Below, piece by piece: positions 41,715 through 51,048 of a stretch of DNA of 64,000 nt. Position 1 is the first letter of the stretch, and every line of letters starts with the position of its first letter. The stretch covers positions 9,963,025 to 10,027,024 of the forward strand of contig NZ_CP026498.1 in the NCBI RefSeq assembly GCF_002953255.1, given 5' to 3'. The stretch comes from Streptomyces sp. CB01881. Its GTDB lineage: Bacteria; Actinomycetota; Actinomycetes; Streptomycetales; Streptomycetaceae. The translations under genes and the position numbers were made by a program. Under the pieces are notes generated by a model, which was not told the DNA's origin, ran no database searches, and was given only the letters and a program-made list of their open reading frames with translations.

Positions 41715-42083
41715 GGCGGTGGGCTCTCCTTCGGGAGGTACTGGAGGGACACTGGAAGAACGTTCTAGGGGGGTTCGCGGGTTCAGTTCGAGGCGCCGAA
41801 AAGTGCGAAGGGCACGGCGACGGCGAGCCGGGACGTACGCGGGACACCGTCCCCACCCGCCTTCTTCGAAGCGGCTCAGGAGATGAGGGGCGGGGTTCGG
41901 CCTTCCCCCTGTTCCGGGCCGCTCCGGGCGACCGACCGTGCTCCGTGACACCGGCCCTGACCTCGGGTGCCGCCGCCTGCGGCACTCCTCGCCGCCCGGA
42001 GTGCTGAGGCCTCGCCGAATCGAGGGCAAGGTCACACGCGTCTCCCCTCCTGCGCCCTCGCTAACGGGCGCTAACCTGCGGTC
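41715..42083. other. Divergent intergenic region of NlpC/P60 and mutA
   Basis: 369 bp without a gene. It contains both promoters and, on the minus strand, a GC-rich leader with several potential stems (e.g. GCCGAACCCCGCC with GGCGGGTGGGGACGG at about 41848-41900). NlpC/P60 genes in actinobacteria are often controlled by a c-di-AMP (ydaO) riboswitch, but I cannot confirm its conserved core here. GCTAACGGGCGCTAAC near 42059-42074 is a direct repeat just before mutA. Confidence 0.4.
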
Positions 42084-43988
42084 ATGAAGGTCCCGCCCGA
42101 AGGGCTCCCCCTCGCTGCCGAGTTCCCGGCCGCGCACCGTGAGCAGTGGCAGCAGCTCGTCGAGGGCGTGCTGCGCAAGTCCGGTGCCCAGCCTGAGGAC
42201 GGCGCCGCCGCCGAGCAGGCGCTCACCACAGGCCTCCAGGACGGGCTGCGCGCCCGCCCGCTGTACACCGCCGAGGACACCGCGGCCGAGCCCGGTTACC
42301 CCGGCTTCCCCCCGTTCGTCCGCGGCGGCCGGCCGCAGGGCTCCTCGGTCGCCGGCTGGGACGTCCGCCAGCGCCACGCCGACCCCGACCCGCGGCGCGC
42401 CAACGAGGCGGTCCTCGCCGACCTGGAGAACGGCGGCAGCTCGCTCTGGCTCGAACTGGGCGGCGACCGCCTGCCGGTCGCGGCACTGCCGCAGGCGCTG
42501 ACCAGCGTCTACCTGGACCTGGCCGGCGTGGTGCTCGACGCGGGCGCCGAATTCGCCGAGGCCGCCGAGCAGTTGTTCAAGCTGTACCAGGAGCGCGAGG
42601 TCTCCCCCGGCGCCGCCGCCGGCAACCTGGGCGCCGACCCGCTGGGCCTGGCGGCCCGCACCGGCGACGCCGGGCGCACCGACGCGCTGCTCACCGACGC
42701 CACCGCGCTCGCCGCGCGCTGCGCCGTCGGCTACCCGGGCCTGCGCGCGCTGACGGTCGACGCCCTGCCGTACCACGAGGCCGGCGCCTCGCCCGCGCAG
42801 GAGCTGGGCTGCTCGCTCGCCACCGGCGTCGCCTACCTGCGTGCGCTGACCGGCGCCGGACTCTCCGTCGACGCCGCGCTCGGCCAGCTGGAGTTCCGGT
42901 ACGCGGCCGACGCCGACCAGTTCCTGACGATCGCCAAGTTCCGGGCGGCGCGCCGCCTCTGGGCCCGGGTGGCCGAGGTGTCGGGGGCCGCCCCGGACGC
43001 GTCGGCGCAGCGTCAGCACGCCGTCACCTCGGCCGTGATGATGACCGCGCGCGATCCGTGGGTGAACATGCTGCGCACCACGGTGGCCTGCCTGGCCGCC
43101 GGGGTCGGCGGCGCGGACGCGGTGAGCGTCCAGCCGTTCGACAGCGCGCTGGGCCTGTCGGACGCGTTCGCCCGACGGATCGCCCGCAACACCCAGTCCG
43201 TCCTGCTGGAGGAGTCGCACCTGGCCCGGGTGGTCGACCCGGCGGGCGGTTCCTGGTACGTGGAGCAGCTGACGGACGAGCTGGCGCACGCCGCCTGGGC
43301 GTGGTTCCAGGAGATCGAGCGGGCCGGCGGCCAGGCGGCCGCGCTGGCCTCGGGCCTGGTCGGCGAGCGGATCGCCGCGACCTGGGCGGAGCGTTCGGTC
43401 AGGCTGGCCAAGCGCCGCGAACCGGTCACCGGTGTCAGCGAGTTCCCGAACCTGGACGAGCAGCCGCTGGTCCGCGAGCCGGGCCCGGCCGGGCCGGGCG
43501 GCGGGCTGCCGCGGGTGCGGCGCGCCGAGGCGTACGAGGCGCTGCGGGACCGTTCGGACGCCGTCCTCGAAGCCACCGGCGCCCGGCCGCGGCTCTTCCT
43601 GGCCTCGATCGGGTCCGCCGCCGCGCACACCGCGCGGACCACCTTCGCGGCCAACCTGTTCCAGGCCGGCGGCATCGCGACGACGGCCGTCGAGTCCACC
43701 GACCCGGCCGCGTTCGCCGAGGCGTTCGCCGCCTCCGGCGCGCGGGTGGCCTGCCTCTGCTCCAGTGACCCGCTGTACGGCGAGCACGCCGGGGCGGTGA
43801 CCGCGGCGCTGAAGGCCGCGGGCGCCCGGCGGGTGCTGCTGGCCGGCCGGCCCGGCGAGCAGCAGGAGGCCTACGAAGCGGCCGGTGTGGACGAGTTCGT
43901 GTTCGCGGGCGGCGACGCCGTCGCGACCCTGGGCGGCCTGCTGGACGAGATCACGGGCGCAAGCCCCGACGAAAGCGGAGTGGCGTGA
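42084..43988 (+). CDS. mutA: Methylmalonyl-CoA mutase small (beta) subunit
   Basis: A 634-aa subunit that lacks the catalytic residues but forms the heterodimer with MutB. It has the mutase TIM barrel (about 70-460; ANEAVLADLENGGSSLWLEL, YHEAGASPAQELGCSLATGVAYL, RIARNTQSVLLEESHLARVVDPAGGSWYVE) and a degenerate cobalamin-like domain (about 510-634) without the DxHxxG motif, as expected for this subunit. It is the first gene of the mutA-mutB-meaB operon, which interconverts succinyl-CoA and methylmalonyl-CoA for propionate use or polyketide precursor supply. Confidence 0.94.
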   Translation: MKVPPEGLPLAAEFPAAHREQWQQLVEGVLRKSGAQPEDGAAAEQALTTGLQDGLRARPLYTAEDTAAEPGYPGFPPFVRGGRPQGSSVAGWDVRQRHADPDPRRANEAVLADLENGGSSLWLELGGDRLPVAALPQALTSVYLDLAGVVLDAGAEFAEAAEQLFKLYQEREVSPGAAAGNLGADPLGLAARTGDAGRTDALLTDATALAARCAVGYPGLRALTVDALPYHEAGASPAQELGCSLATGVAYLRALTGAGLSVDAALGQLEFRYAADADQFLTIAKFRAARRLWARVAEVSGAAPDASAQRQHAVTSAVMMTARDPWVNMLRTTVACLAAGVGGADAVSVQPFDSALGLSDAFARRIARNTQSVLLEESHLARVVDPAGGSWYVEQLTDELAHAAWAWFQEIERAGGQAAALASGLVGERIAATWAERSVRLAKRREPVTGVSEFPNLDEQPLVREPGPAGPGGGLPRVRRAEAYEALRDRSDAVLEATGARPRLFLASIGSAAAHTARTTFAANLFQAGGIATTAVESTDPAAFAEAFAASGARVACLCSSDPLYGEHAGAVTAALKAAGARRVLLAGRPGEQQEAYEAAGVDEFVFAGGDAVATLGGLLDEITGASPDESGVA

Positions 43989-46192
43989 TGATCCCCGACT
44001 TCACCGGAATCGGGCTGGACGGGGACGCCGCCGCGGACGTCACCGACGGGCAGTGGCGCACCGCCTGGCGGCAGGCCACCGGCAAGGACGTCGACGAGCT
44101 GCTCTGGGACACTCCCGAGGGCATCGGCGTCAAGCCGCTGTACACCGCGGACGACCTGGCGGGCCTGGACTTCCTGGGCACCTACCCGGGCATCGCCCCG
44201 TACCTGCGCGGCCCGTACCCGACGATGTACGTCAACCAGCCGTGGACGGTCCGCCAGTACGCCGGCTTCTCCACCGCCGAGGAGTCCAACGCCTTCTACC
44301 GCCGCAACCTGGCGGCCGGCCAGAAGGGCCTCTCGGTCGCCTTCGACCTGCCGACCCACCGCGGCTACGACAGCGACCACCCGCGGGTCACCGGCGACGT
44401 CGGCATGGCGGGCGTGGCGATCGACTCCATCTACGACATGCGCCAGCTCTTCGACGGCATCCCGCTGGACAGGATGTCGGTGTCGATGACCATGAACGGC
44501 GCGGTGCTGCCCGTGCTGGCGCTGTACATCGTGGCCGCCGAGGAGCAGGGGGTGCCGCCGGAGAAGCTGGCGGGGACCATCCAGAACGACATCCTCAAGG
44601 AGTTCATGGTCCGCAACACCTACATCTACCCGCCGCAGCCGTCGATGCGGATCATCTCGGACATCTTCGCGTACACCTCGCAGAAGATGCCGCGGTACAA
44701 CTCGATCTCCATCTCCGGCTACCACATCCAGGAGGCCGGGGCCACCGCCGACCTGGAGCTGGCCTACACCCTGGCCGACGGCGTGGAGTACCTGCGGGCG
44801 GGCCTGGACGTCGGGCTGGACGTGGACGCCTTCGCGCCGCGGCTGTCGTTCTTCTGGGCGATCGGGATGAACTTCTTCATGGAGGTCGCCAAGCTGCGCG
44901 CGGCCCGTCTGCTCTGGGCCAAGCTGGTCAAGCAGTTCGACCCGAAGAACACCAAGTCGCTGTCGCTGCGCACCCATTCGCAGACCTCCGGCTGGTCGCT
45001 CACCGCGCAGGACGTGTTCAACAACGTCACCCGCACCTGTGTGGAGGCGATGGCGGCGACCCAGGGCCACACCCAGTCGCTGCACACCAACGCGCTCGAC
45101 GAGGCGCTTGCCCTGCCGACCGACTTCTCGGCCCGGATCGCCCGCAACACCCAGCTGCTGCTCCAGCAGGAGTCCGGCACCTGCCGGGTCATCGACCCGT
45201 GGGGCGGTTCCGCGTACGTCGAGAAGCTGACCCACGACCTGGCCCGCCGCGCCTGGCAGCACATCCAGGAGGTGGAGGCGGCCGGCGGCATGGCCAAGGC
45301 GATCGACGCGGGCATCCCCAAGCTGCGCGTGGAGGAGGCCGCGGCCCGGACCCAGGCGCGGATCGACTCCGGCCGCCAGCCGGTGATCGGCGTCAACAAG
45401 TACCGGGTGGACAGCGACGAGCAGATCGACGTGCTCAAGGTCGACAACTCCTCGGTGCGGGCCCGGCAGATCGAGAAGCTGCGCCGGCTGCGCGACGAGC
45501 GCGACGAGGCCGCGACCCAGGACGCGCTGAACGCGCTGACCCGGGCCGCCGAGGCCGGTCCGCAGCGCGGCGGTTCGCTGGACGGCAACCTGCTGCACCT
45601 GGCCGTGAACGCGGCCCGGGCCAAGGCCACCGTCGGCGAGATCTCGGACGCCCTGGAGAAGGTGTACGGCCGGCACTCGGGCCAGATCCGTACGATCTCG
45701 GGTGTGTACCGAGACGAAGCCGGGGCGTCCGCGCCCCTCCAGCGCACCCGGGACCTGGTCGAGCGGTTCGAGCAGGCCGAGGGCCGGCGGCCGCGCATCC
45801 TGGTCGCCAAGATGGGCCAGGACGGCCACGACCGCGGGCAGAAGGTGATCGCGACCGCCTTCGCCGACCTCGGTTTCACGGTGGACGTGGGCCCGCTGTT
45901 CCAGACCCCGGCCGAGGTGGCCCGCCAGGCCGTCGAGGCGGACGTGCACATCGTCGGCGTCTCCTCGCTGGCCGCCGGGCACCTCACCCTGGTGCCGGCG
46001 CTCCGTGCCGAGCTGGCCGCGGCCGGCCGGGAGGACATCACCATCGTGGTCGGCGGGGTCATCCCGCCCGGCGACTTCGACGCGCTGTACGAGGCGGGCG
46101 CCGCGGCGGTCTTCCCGCCCGGCACGGTGATCCCGGACGCCGCGTACGACCTGCTGAAGTCGCTGGCGGCCGATCTCGGCCACGAGCTGTGA
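43988..46192 (+). CDS. mutB: Methylmalonyl-CoA mutase large (alpha) subunit
   Basis: A 734-aa adenosylcobalamin enzyme. The N-terminal barrel (about 45-560) has the substrate-channel motifs RGPYPTMYVNQPWTVRQYAGF and FDLPTHRGYDSDHPRV. The C-terminal B12 domain (about 595-734) carries MGQDGHDRGQKVIA, in which His614 would ligate cobalt (DxHxxG). ATG 43988 overlaps the mutA TGA stop (ATGA overlap); a GTG one codon earlier is in frame, but GGAG at 43977-43980 is better spaced for the ATG. It is translationally coupled to mutA and followed 17 bp later by meaB. Confidence 0.96.
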   Translation: MIPDFTGIGLDGDAAADVTDGQWRTAWRQATGKDVDELLWDTPEGIGVKPLYTADDLAGLDFLGTYPGIAPYLRGPYPTMYVNQPWTVRQYAGFSTAEESNAFYRRNLAAGQKGLSVAFDLPTHRGYDSDHPRVTGDVGMAGVAIDSIYDMRQLFDGIPLDRMSVSMTMNGAVLPVLALYIVAAEEQGVPPEKLAGTIQNDILKEFMVRNTYIYPPQPSMRIISDIFAYTSQKMPRYNSISISGYHIQEAGATADLELAYTLADGVEYLRAGLDVGLDVDAFAPRLSFFWAIGMNFFMEVAKLRAARLLWAKLVKQFDPKNTKSLSLRTHSQTSGWSLTAQDVFNNVTRTCVEAMAATQGHTQSLHTNALDEALALPTDFSARIARNTQLLLQQESGTCRVIDPWGGSAYVEKLTHDLARRAWQHIQEVEAAGGMAKAIDAGIPKLRVEEAAARTQARIDSGRQPVIGVNKYRVDSDEQIDVLKVDNSSVRARQIEKLRRLRDERDEAATQDALNALTRAAEAGPQRGGSLDGNLLHLAVNAARAKATVGEISDALEKVYGRHSGQIRTISGVYRDEAGASAPLQRTRDLVERFEQAEGRRPRILVAKMGQDGHDRGQKVIATAFADLGFTVDVGPLFQTPAEVARQAVEADVHIVGVSSLAAGHLTLVPALRAELAAAGREDITIVVGGVIPPGDFDALYEAGAAAVFPPGTVIPDAAYDLLKSLAADLGHEL

Positions 46193-46209
46193 GCCGGAGC
46201 CTCTAGCCG

Positions 46210-47202
46210 ATGCCACCGAGGACGATCGACCTCGACAGCTACGTGACGGGTGTCCTGGAGGGCTCGCGCGCCTGGATCGCGCGGGCCGTCACCCTCGTCG
46301 AGTCCACCCGGCCCGACCACCGCGCGCTGGCGCAGCAGCTGCTCCGGCGGCTGCTGCCGCACGCGGGCGGGGCGGTCCGGGTGGGTATCACCGGCGTGCC
46401 CGGTGTCGGCAAGTCGACCTTCATCGACTCCTTCGGCACCATGCTGACGGGACTGGGCCACCGGGTCGCGGTGCTCGCCGTCGACCCGACGTCCAGCCGC
46501 ACCGGCGGCTCCATCCTGGGCGACAAGACCCGGATGGAGCGCCTGGCGGTCGACCCGGACGCCTTCGTCCGTCCCTCGCCGACGTCCGGAACCCTCGGCG
46601 GGGTCGCCAAGGCCACCCGCGAGTCGATGGTGGTGATGGAGGCGGCCGGTTACGACGTGGTGCTGATCGAGACGGTCGGCGTCGGGCAGTCGGAAACCAC
46701 GGTGGCCGGCATGGTCGACTCCTTCCTGCTGCTCTCGCTGGCCCGCACCGGGGACCAGCTCCAGGGCATCAAGAAGGGCGTGCTGGAGCTGGCGGACGTC
46801 ATCGCGGTGAACAAGGCGGACGGCCCGCACGAGACCGATGCGAAGGGCGCGGCCCGTGAACTCGCGGGCGCGCTGCGGCTGTTGCAGGCCCCGGACGCGC
46901 CGTGGACGCCGCCGGTGCTGACCTGCAGCGGCCGGGACGGCGCCGGGCTGGACGTGCTCTGGGAGCGTCTCCAGCAGCACCGCAAGGTCCTCGACGCCAC
47001 CGGCGCGCTGGCGGCCAAGCGGCGGGAGCAGCAGGTGGAGTGGACGTGGGCGATGGTCCACGACCAGCTGTTCGCCAGGCTGCACGAACACCCGCAGGTG
47101 CAGCGGCTCGCCCCGGAGCTGGAGGCCCAGGTCCGGGCGGGCACCCTCCCGGCGGGCCTGGCCGCGCAGCAGATCCTCGACGGCTTCTTCGGCGCCCCGT
47201 AG
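46210..47202 (+). CDS. meaB: Methylmalonyl-CoA mutase-associated GTPase MeaB
   Basis: A 330-aa G3E GTPase chaperone that gates cobalamin loading and protects the mutase. The P-loop is GVPGVGKSTFIDSFG (about 60-74), followed by VLAVDPTSSRTGGSILGDKTRM, the switch ETVGVGQSE and the base-recognition motif NKADGPHE. A C-terminal dimerisation arm (about 270-330) completes the family length. It lies 17 bp after mutB, as in most actinomycetes, so all three genes form one operon ending at the hairpin at 47296. Confidence 0.95.
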   Translation: MPPRTIDLDSYVTGVLEGSRAWIARAVTLVESTRPDHRALAQQLLRRLLPHAGGAVRVGITGVPGVGKSTFIDSFGTMLTGLGHRVAVLAVDPTSSRTGGSILGDKTRMERLAVDPDAFVRPSPTSGTLGGVAKATRESMVVMEAAGYDVVLIETVGVGQSETTVAGMVDSFLLLSLARTGDQLQGIKKGVLELADVIAVNKADGPHETDAKGAARELAGALRLLQAPDAPWTPPVLTCSGRDGAGLDVLWERLQQHRKVLDATGALAAKRREQQVEWTWAMVHDQLFARLHEHPQVQRLAPELEAQVRAGTLPAGLAAQQILDGFFGAP

Positions 47203-47295
47203 GTCCGTGCAGCCGGGCGCCCCGCCTGGACCCCGCACCGCCTGACCTGACCCGCCCCGCCTGAACCCCGGCACGGCGGGGGCCGGCGCCCACGG

Positions 47296-47330
47296 GGAAT
47301 GCCCCGGGCCGAATCGGTCCGGGGCATTCC
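47296..47330. terminator. Bidirectional terminator between meaB and sodF
   Basis: GGAATGCCCCGG and CCGGGGCATTCC are perfect 12-bp arms around an 11-base loop that can pair further (CCG/CGG). It lies between convergent genes whose stops are 145 bp apart, so it can end both transcripts. Confidence 0.8.
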
Positions 47331-47346
47331 TGTTGCCGCCCTCGCG

Positions 47347-47949
47347 TCAGGCGGACGTGGCGGCGGTGAAACGCTCCGTCACGTCCTGCCAGTTGACGAC
47401 GTCCCACAGGCGGGTGACGTAGTCCGGGCGGACGTTGCGGTACTGGAGGTAGTAGGCGTGCTCCCAGGCGTCGAAGGCGAGCAGCGGGGTGGTGCCCTGG
47501 CCGACGTTGCCGTGGTGGTCGTAGACCTGCTCGACGATCAGGCGCTTGCCGAGCGGCTCCCAGGAGAGGATGCCCCAGCCGGAGCCCTGGACGCCGGTGG
47601 TGGCGGTGGTGAGCTGCTTCTTGAAGGCCTCGAAGCTGCCGAAGTGCTCGGTGATGGCGTCGGCCAGCCCGCCCTCGGGGCGGTCGCCGCCCTCCGGGGA
47701 GAGGTTCTGCCAGAACAGCGAGTGCAGCACGTGGCCGGACAGGTGGAAGGCGAAGGTCTTCTGAAGGCCGACCAGACCGCCGAACTGCTCCTTGTCGCGC
47801 GCCTCGGCGAGCTGCTCCAGGGTGTCGTTCGCGCCCTTGACGTAGGCGGCGTGGTGCTTGGAGTGGTGCAGCTCCAGGATCTCGGCCGACATCGCCCGCT
47901 CCAGCGCGGAGTAGTCGTACGGCAGGTCGGGAAGCGAGTAGGTGCCCAT
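47347..47949 (-). CDS. sodF: Iron(/zinc)-type superoxide dismutase, SodF-like
   Basis: A 200-aa Fe/Mn-SOD. YSLPDLPYDYSALERAMSAE, LELHHSKHHAAYVKGANDTL (His28 as first metal ligand), AFHLSGHVLHSLFWQNLSPE (second His), and LLAFDAWEHAYYLQYRNVRPDY (Asp and His ligands) are complete. The sequence resembles S. coelicolor SodF, which is used when nickel is scarce. A match to the Nur operator upstream (48007-48023) supports nickel-dependent repression. The metal cannot be fixed from sequence alone, but the promoter argues for the iron enzyme. Confidence 0.93.
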   Translation of the reverse strand: MGTYSLPDLPYDYSALERAMSAEILELHHSKHHAAYVKGANDTLEQLAEARDKEQFGGLVGLQKTFAFHLSGHVLHSLFWQNLSPEGGDRPEGGLADAITEHFGSFEAFKKQLTTATTGVQGSGWGILSWEPLGKRLIVEQVYDHHGNVGQGTTPLLAFDAWEHAYYLQYRNVRPDYVTRLWDVVNWQDVTERFTAATSA

Positions 47950-48006
47950 CAGGACACAGCCCCTTTCGGCGGGTTGAACGGTGGTGATCGTGCCGGGTCC
48001 ACACTA

Positions 48007-48023
48007 TTGCGTATCAGTTGCAA
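48007..48023. promoter_or_regulatory. Probable Nur box upstream of sodF
   Basis: TTGCGT-ATCAG-TTGCAA matches the published Nur consensus tTGCaa-N5-ttGCAA at 10 of 12 defined positions, including both TGC/GCA cores. It lies 58 bp upstream of the sodF start. In S. coelicolor, Nur with nickel represses sodF, giving a switch to nickel SOD. This is a match by eye to a consensus recalled from the literature. Confidence 0.65.
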
Positions 48024-48533
48024 CAGCTAAGCATGGGCTCCTGCTTATTCCTCACGCCCTGTCGGGCACAGTGGTCCCAACGGGATGTCGTGATCGACAC
48101 GGGTGAGCGACCGTGACCGGATCGCCGATGGCGCCGGGGTCGAATGGTCGCCCGGATCCTGCGCCTGCCCGCGCCGGCGGACCTCTCGACCGATCCCTCC
48201 GCGCCGCCGGAGTACGCCGCGCCGACCCCGCCCGCGCGCCCACACGCGGGCGGTGGCGGCGTAGCCGACCCCGGGACGCCCGGGACGGCCCGGGGTCAAC
48301 AGGCATTCCGGGATCTTACGGAGCTTCGGGAAACCTGGCTGGATTCGGTCCAATCCGGCCGACGGGCCCCGAAAGCCTCCACATCACCGGCCCCTGACAA
48401 CGTTTCGGTTTCACTGCACACCAATCCGTTCCCAGGTCTTCCACCGCCGTACGCAATGTGCCATTTTACATGTCACACATCGAGTGGCCGCGCCCCAAAC
48501 CGCGGCCCCGAACGGCCCCGGAGGCCCCCACAG
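48024..48533. other. Divergent intergenic region of sodF and collagenase
   Basis: 510 bp without a supported gene. Open frames are arginine/proline-rich and unlike coding sequence. An AT-richer stretch (48447-48482, with CCATTTTACATGTCACACATC) probably contains the collagenase promoter. Confidence 0.5.
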
Positions 48534-50864
48534 ATGCGTCCCTCCCGGATATCGAAGGTCAACGCGCGCACGCTCCCTGCGCTCGGCGCCGCCTTCCTCA
48601 TCTCGCTCGGCCTTTTCGCTCCGGCGAGCCAGGCCGCCCCCGTCGGCGCCACGGCACCGGCCGGCACCAGCGCCACCCCCTCGACCCCGCGGTCGATCCC
48701 GGTCCCGAAGTCGCCCGACGCGAAGACCAACAGCCCCTTCAAGATCTCCGCACAGGACACCGCCGAGTCGGCCAAGGCGCCGGCCGCGCCGGCCACCGCG
48801 CCCGCCAGGGCGGCCAAGCAGTTCTCCGCCGCCGCCGGGGAGACCTGTCCGGACGTCTCCGGAGGGATCACCGCCACGGGCAGCGCGCTGATCCAGCAGC
48901 TCAAGGCACTGCCGAACGTCCCGTGTGTCTACCCGCTGTTCAACCTCACCGGCGACGCCGCCGCGAAGACCTTCACCGAGTCCCAGATGGTGACCGTCGC
49001 CAACGCGCTGCGCGACGCCTCCGCCACCTACCCGGGCGACAACAGCACCTCCGTCGGCCAGCTGGTGATGTTCCTGCGCGCCGGCTACTACGTCCACGAC
49101 ACGTACCCGAACGTCGTCGGCACCTACGGCACCGCGCTGGACACCGCCATCCACGGCGCGCTGGACGCCTTCTTCGCCAACCCGCACAGCAAGGACGTCA
49201 CCAGCGCCAACGGCGACACCCTCAACGAGGTCGTCACCGTGATCGGCCAGGCGCGCTCGCTCGGCCGGTACGCCGGCGTCGTCAAGTGGCTGCTGGCCAA
49301 CTACGGCGGCAGCTGGTCGGCGTCGATGACCCAGTCCGTCGAGCACCTGGAGTGGATCCTCAAGGAGGCCTTCGACGAGAAGGGCGGCGACCCCCAGGGG
49401 TTCAAGGCCGCGCTCAAGGCCGACCCGACCGTCCTCAACACCTGGTCGGACTTCATCACCCGCAACGGCCCGCTGCTGAACCGCTGGGACGTCGTCAGCA
49501 ACATCGGCCGCTACCTCGGCTACGCGCTCCAGGTCCCCGAGCTCAAGACCCCGCTCCGGCCGCTGCTGAAGGACCTGATCAACCGCTACCCGAACGTCGG
49601 CCCGACCGCCCCGATCACCATGAACCTGGGCTGGGCGACCCGCCAGTTCGACAAGGGCAACTGCTCCGCCTACGGCATCTGCGACCTGGGCACCCGCCTG
49701 ATCCCGGTGGTCCTGCCGACGCAGAAGGTCTGCAACGACGGCCTGAAGATCCGCGCCCAGGACATGTCCCCGGACCAGCTGGCCACCACGTGCACCAGCC
49801 TGATCAACGAGGACGCCTACTTCCACAAGATCATCGGCGACAAGGGCGCCCTCCCCGGCGACGTGAACACCAACCTGGAGGTCGTCGTCTTCGACGACTA
49901 CGACCAGTACTCGCTGTACGCCTGGGCCTTCTACGACATCGACGTGGACAACGGCGGCATGTACGAGGAGGGCGACCCGAGCAAGCCGGGCAACCAGGCC
50001 CGCTTCATCGCCCACGAGGCGTCCTGGCTGCGGCCGTCGTTCTCGATCTGGAACCTGAACCACGAGTACACCCACTACCTCGACGGCCGCTACAACATGT
50101 ACGGCGACTTCGAGGCCGGCATCACCACCCCGACCATCTGGTGGGTCGAGGGCATCGCGGAGAGCATCTCGTACGGCTACCGCAACGTGCGCAACGACGA
50201 CGCGATCGCCGAGGCCGCCAAGAAGACCTACAAGCTCAGCGAGCTGTTCGACACCGTCTACGACCAGACCGCCGACGCCACCGTCAACTCCAACCGCGTC
50301 TACCGCTGGGGCTGGCTGGCCGTGCGCTACATGCTCCAGGAGCACCGCGCGGACATGGACGCCGTCCTCGCCAAGTACCGCACCGGCGACTGGAACGGTG
50401 CCCGCACCATCCTGAAGCAGACCATCGGCACCCGCTACGACGCCGGCTTCGACGCCTGGCTGACCGCCTGCGCCACCAACGACTGCGGCCCGCTGCCGGA
50501 GGCCCCGACCGGCCCGGTCACCCCGACCACCCCGGTCTGCACCATCGCCGACCCCCGCCAGTTCGACAAGGACTGCCACCGGGACAACCTGTCCGCCACC
50601 ACCGGCAACTACGACTACCACTTCATGTACCTGCCGGCCGGCGTCAAGCAGCTGACCATCACCAGCAGCGGCGGCACCGGCAACGCGGACCTGTACTACG
50701 GCGGCAGCAGCTGGGCCACCACCAGCAACTTCCTGGCCAAGTCCACCAGCGCGGGCAACGGCGAGACCCTGACCATCACCAACCCGCCGTCCGGCTGGGT
50801 GTACTTCAGCCTCGCCGCCACCCAGTCCTTCAGCGGCGTCAGCGTCACCACGCAGTACCAGTAA
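48534..50864 (+). CDS. Secreted M9-family collagenase (zinc metalloprotease)
   Basis: A 776-aa exported protein. The signal peptide (TLPALGAAFLISLGLFAPASQA, cleavage near residue 33) precedes a propeptide, an M9 activator region (about 115-370, mainly helical) and the peptidase domain (about 375-655). The zinc site is His510-Glu-Tyr-Thr-His514 in NLNHEYTHYLDGRYNMYGDF, with Glu539 in WWVEGIAESI as probable third ligand. A bacterial pre-peptidase C-terminal (PPC) domain ends the protein (about 660-776; YHFMYLPAGVKQLTITSSGG). It would digest collagen or gelatin outside the cell. GGAGG lies 9 bases before ATG 48534. Confidence 0.92.
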   Translation: MRPSRISKVNARTLPALGAAFLISLGLFAPASQAAPVGATAPAGTSATPSTPRSIPVPKSPDAKTNSPFKISAQDTAESAKAPAAPATAPARAAKQFSAAAGETCPDVSGGITATGSALIQQLKALPNVPCVYPLFNLTGDAAAKTFTESQMVTVANALRDASATYPGDNSTSVGQLVMFLRAGYYVHDTYPNVVGTYGTALDTAIHGALDAFFANPHSKDVTSANGDTLNEVVTVIGQARSLGRYAGVVKWLLANYGGSWSASMTQSVEHLEWILKEAFDEKGGDPQGFKAALKADPTVLNTWSDFITRNGPLLNRWDVVSNIGRYLGYALQVPELKTPLRPLLKDLINRYPNVGPTAPITMNLGWATRQFDKGNCSAYGICDLGTRLIPVVLPTQKVCNDGLKIRAQDMSPDQLATTCTSLINEDAYFHKIIGDKGALPGDVNTNLEVVVFDDYDQYSLYAWAFYDIDVDNGGMYEEGDPSKPGNQARFIAHEASWLRPSFSIWNLNHEYTHYLDGRYNMYGDFEAGITTPTIWWVEGIAESISYGYRNVRNDDAIAEAAKKTYKLSELFDTVYDQTADATVNSNRVYRWGWLAVRYMLQEHRADMDAVLAKYRTGDWNGARTILKQTIGTRYDAGFDAWLTACATNDCGPLPEAPTGPVTPTTPVCTIADPRQFDKDCHRDNLSATTGNYDYHFMYLPAGVKQLTITSSGGTGNADLYYGGSSWATTSNFLAKSTSAGNGETLTITNPPSGWVYFSLAATQSFSGVSVTTQYQ

Positions 50865-50934
50865 GCCAGTGGTCACACCGTAACCAGTTTGGCCGATACC
50901 AGGAGCGCAGTACCGGGAGACCGGTCCTGAACGC

Positions 50935-50967
50935 CGCGCCCGCCCGGACCCCGTCCGGGCGGGCGCG
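50935..50967 (+). terminator. Terminator after the collagenase gene
   Basis: CGCGCCCGCCCGGA and TCCGGGCGGGCGCG form a perfect 14-bp stem with a 5-base CCCCG loop, 70 bp after the stop. Between it and the ABC gene, CGCCGGCTACGGCGCCG occurs twice as a direct repeat (about 51002 and 51043). Confidence 0.8.
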
Positions 50968-51048
50968 CCGTCATACGGGGGTGCGCGCCCCCGCCGGTGC
51001 CGCCGGCTACGGCGCCGGCGAGCACGGTGACAGTGCCGGTGACGCCGG

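Noticed and set aside
43871..46216. 781-aa minus-strand frame opposite mutB
   Set aside because: Antisense to mutB; composition typical of reverse-strand shadows, no domain recognisable.
48045..48353. 102-aa minus-strand gene in the sodF-collagenase gap
   Set aside because: Arg/Gly/Pro-rich, no ribosome site, no family resemblance; probably non-coding.
48411..50876. 821-aa minus-strand frame opposite the collagenase
   Set aside because: It is Val/Gly/Asp-rich with no motif and exactly antisense to a clear M9 protease with signal peptide and HEYTH site.
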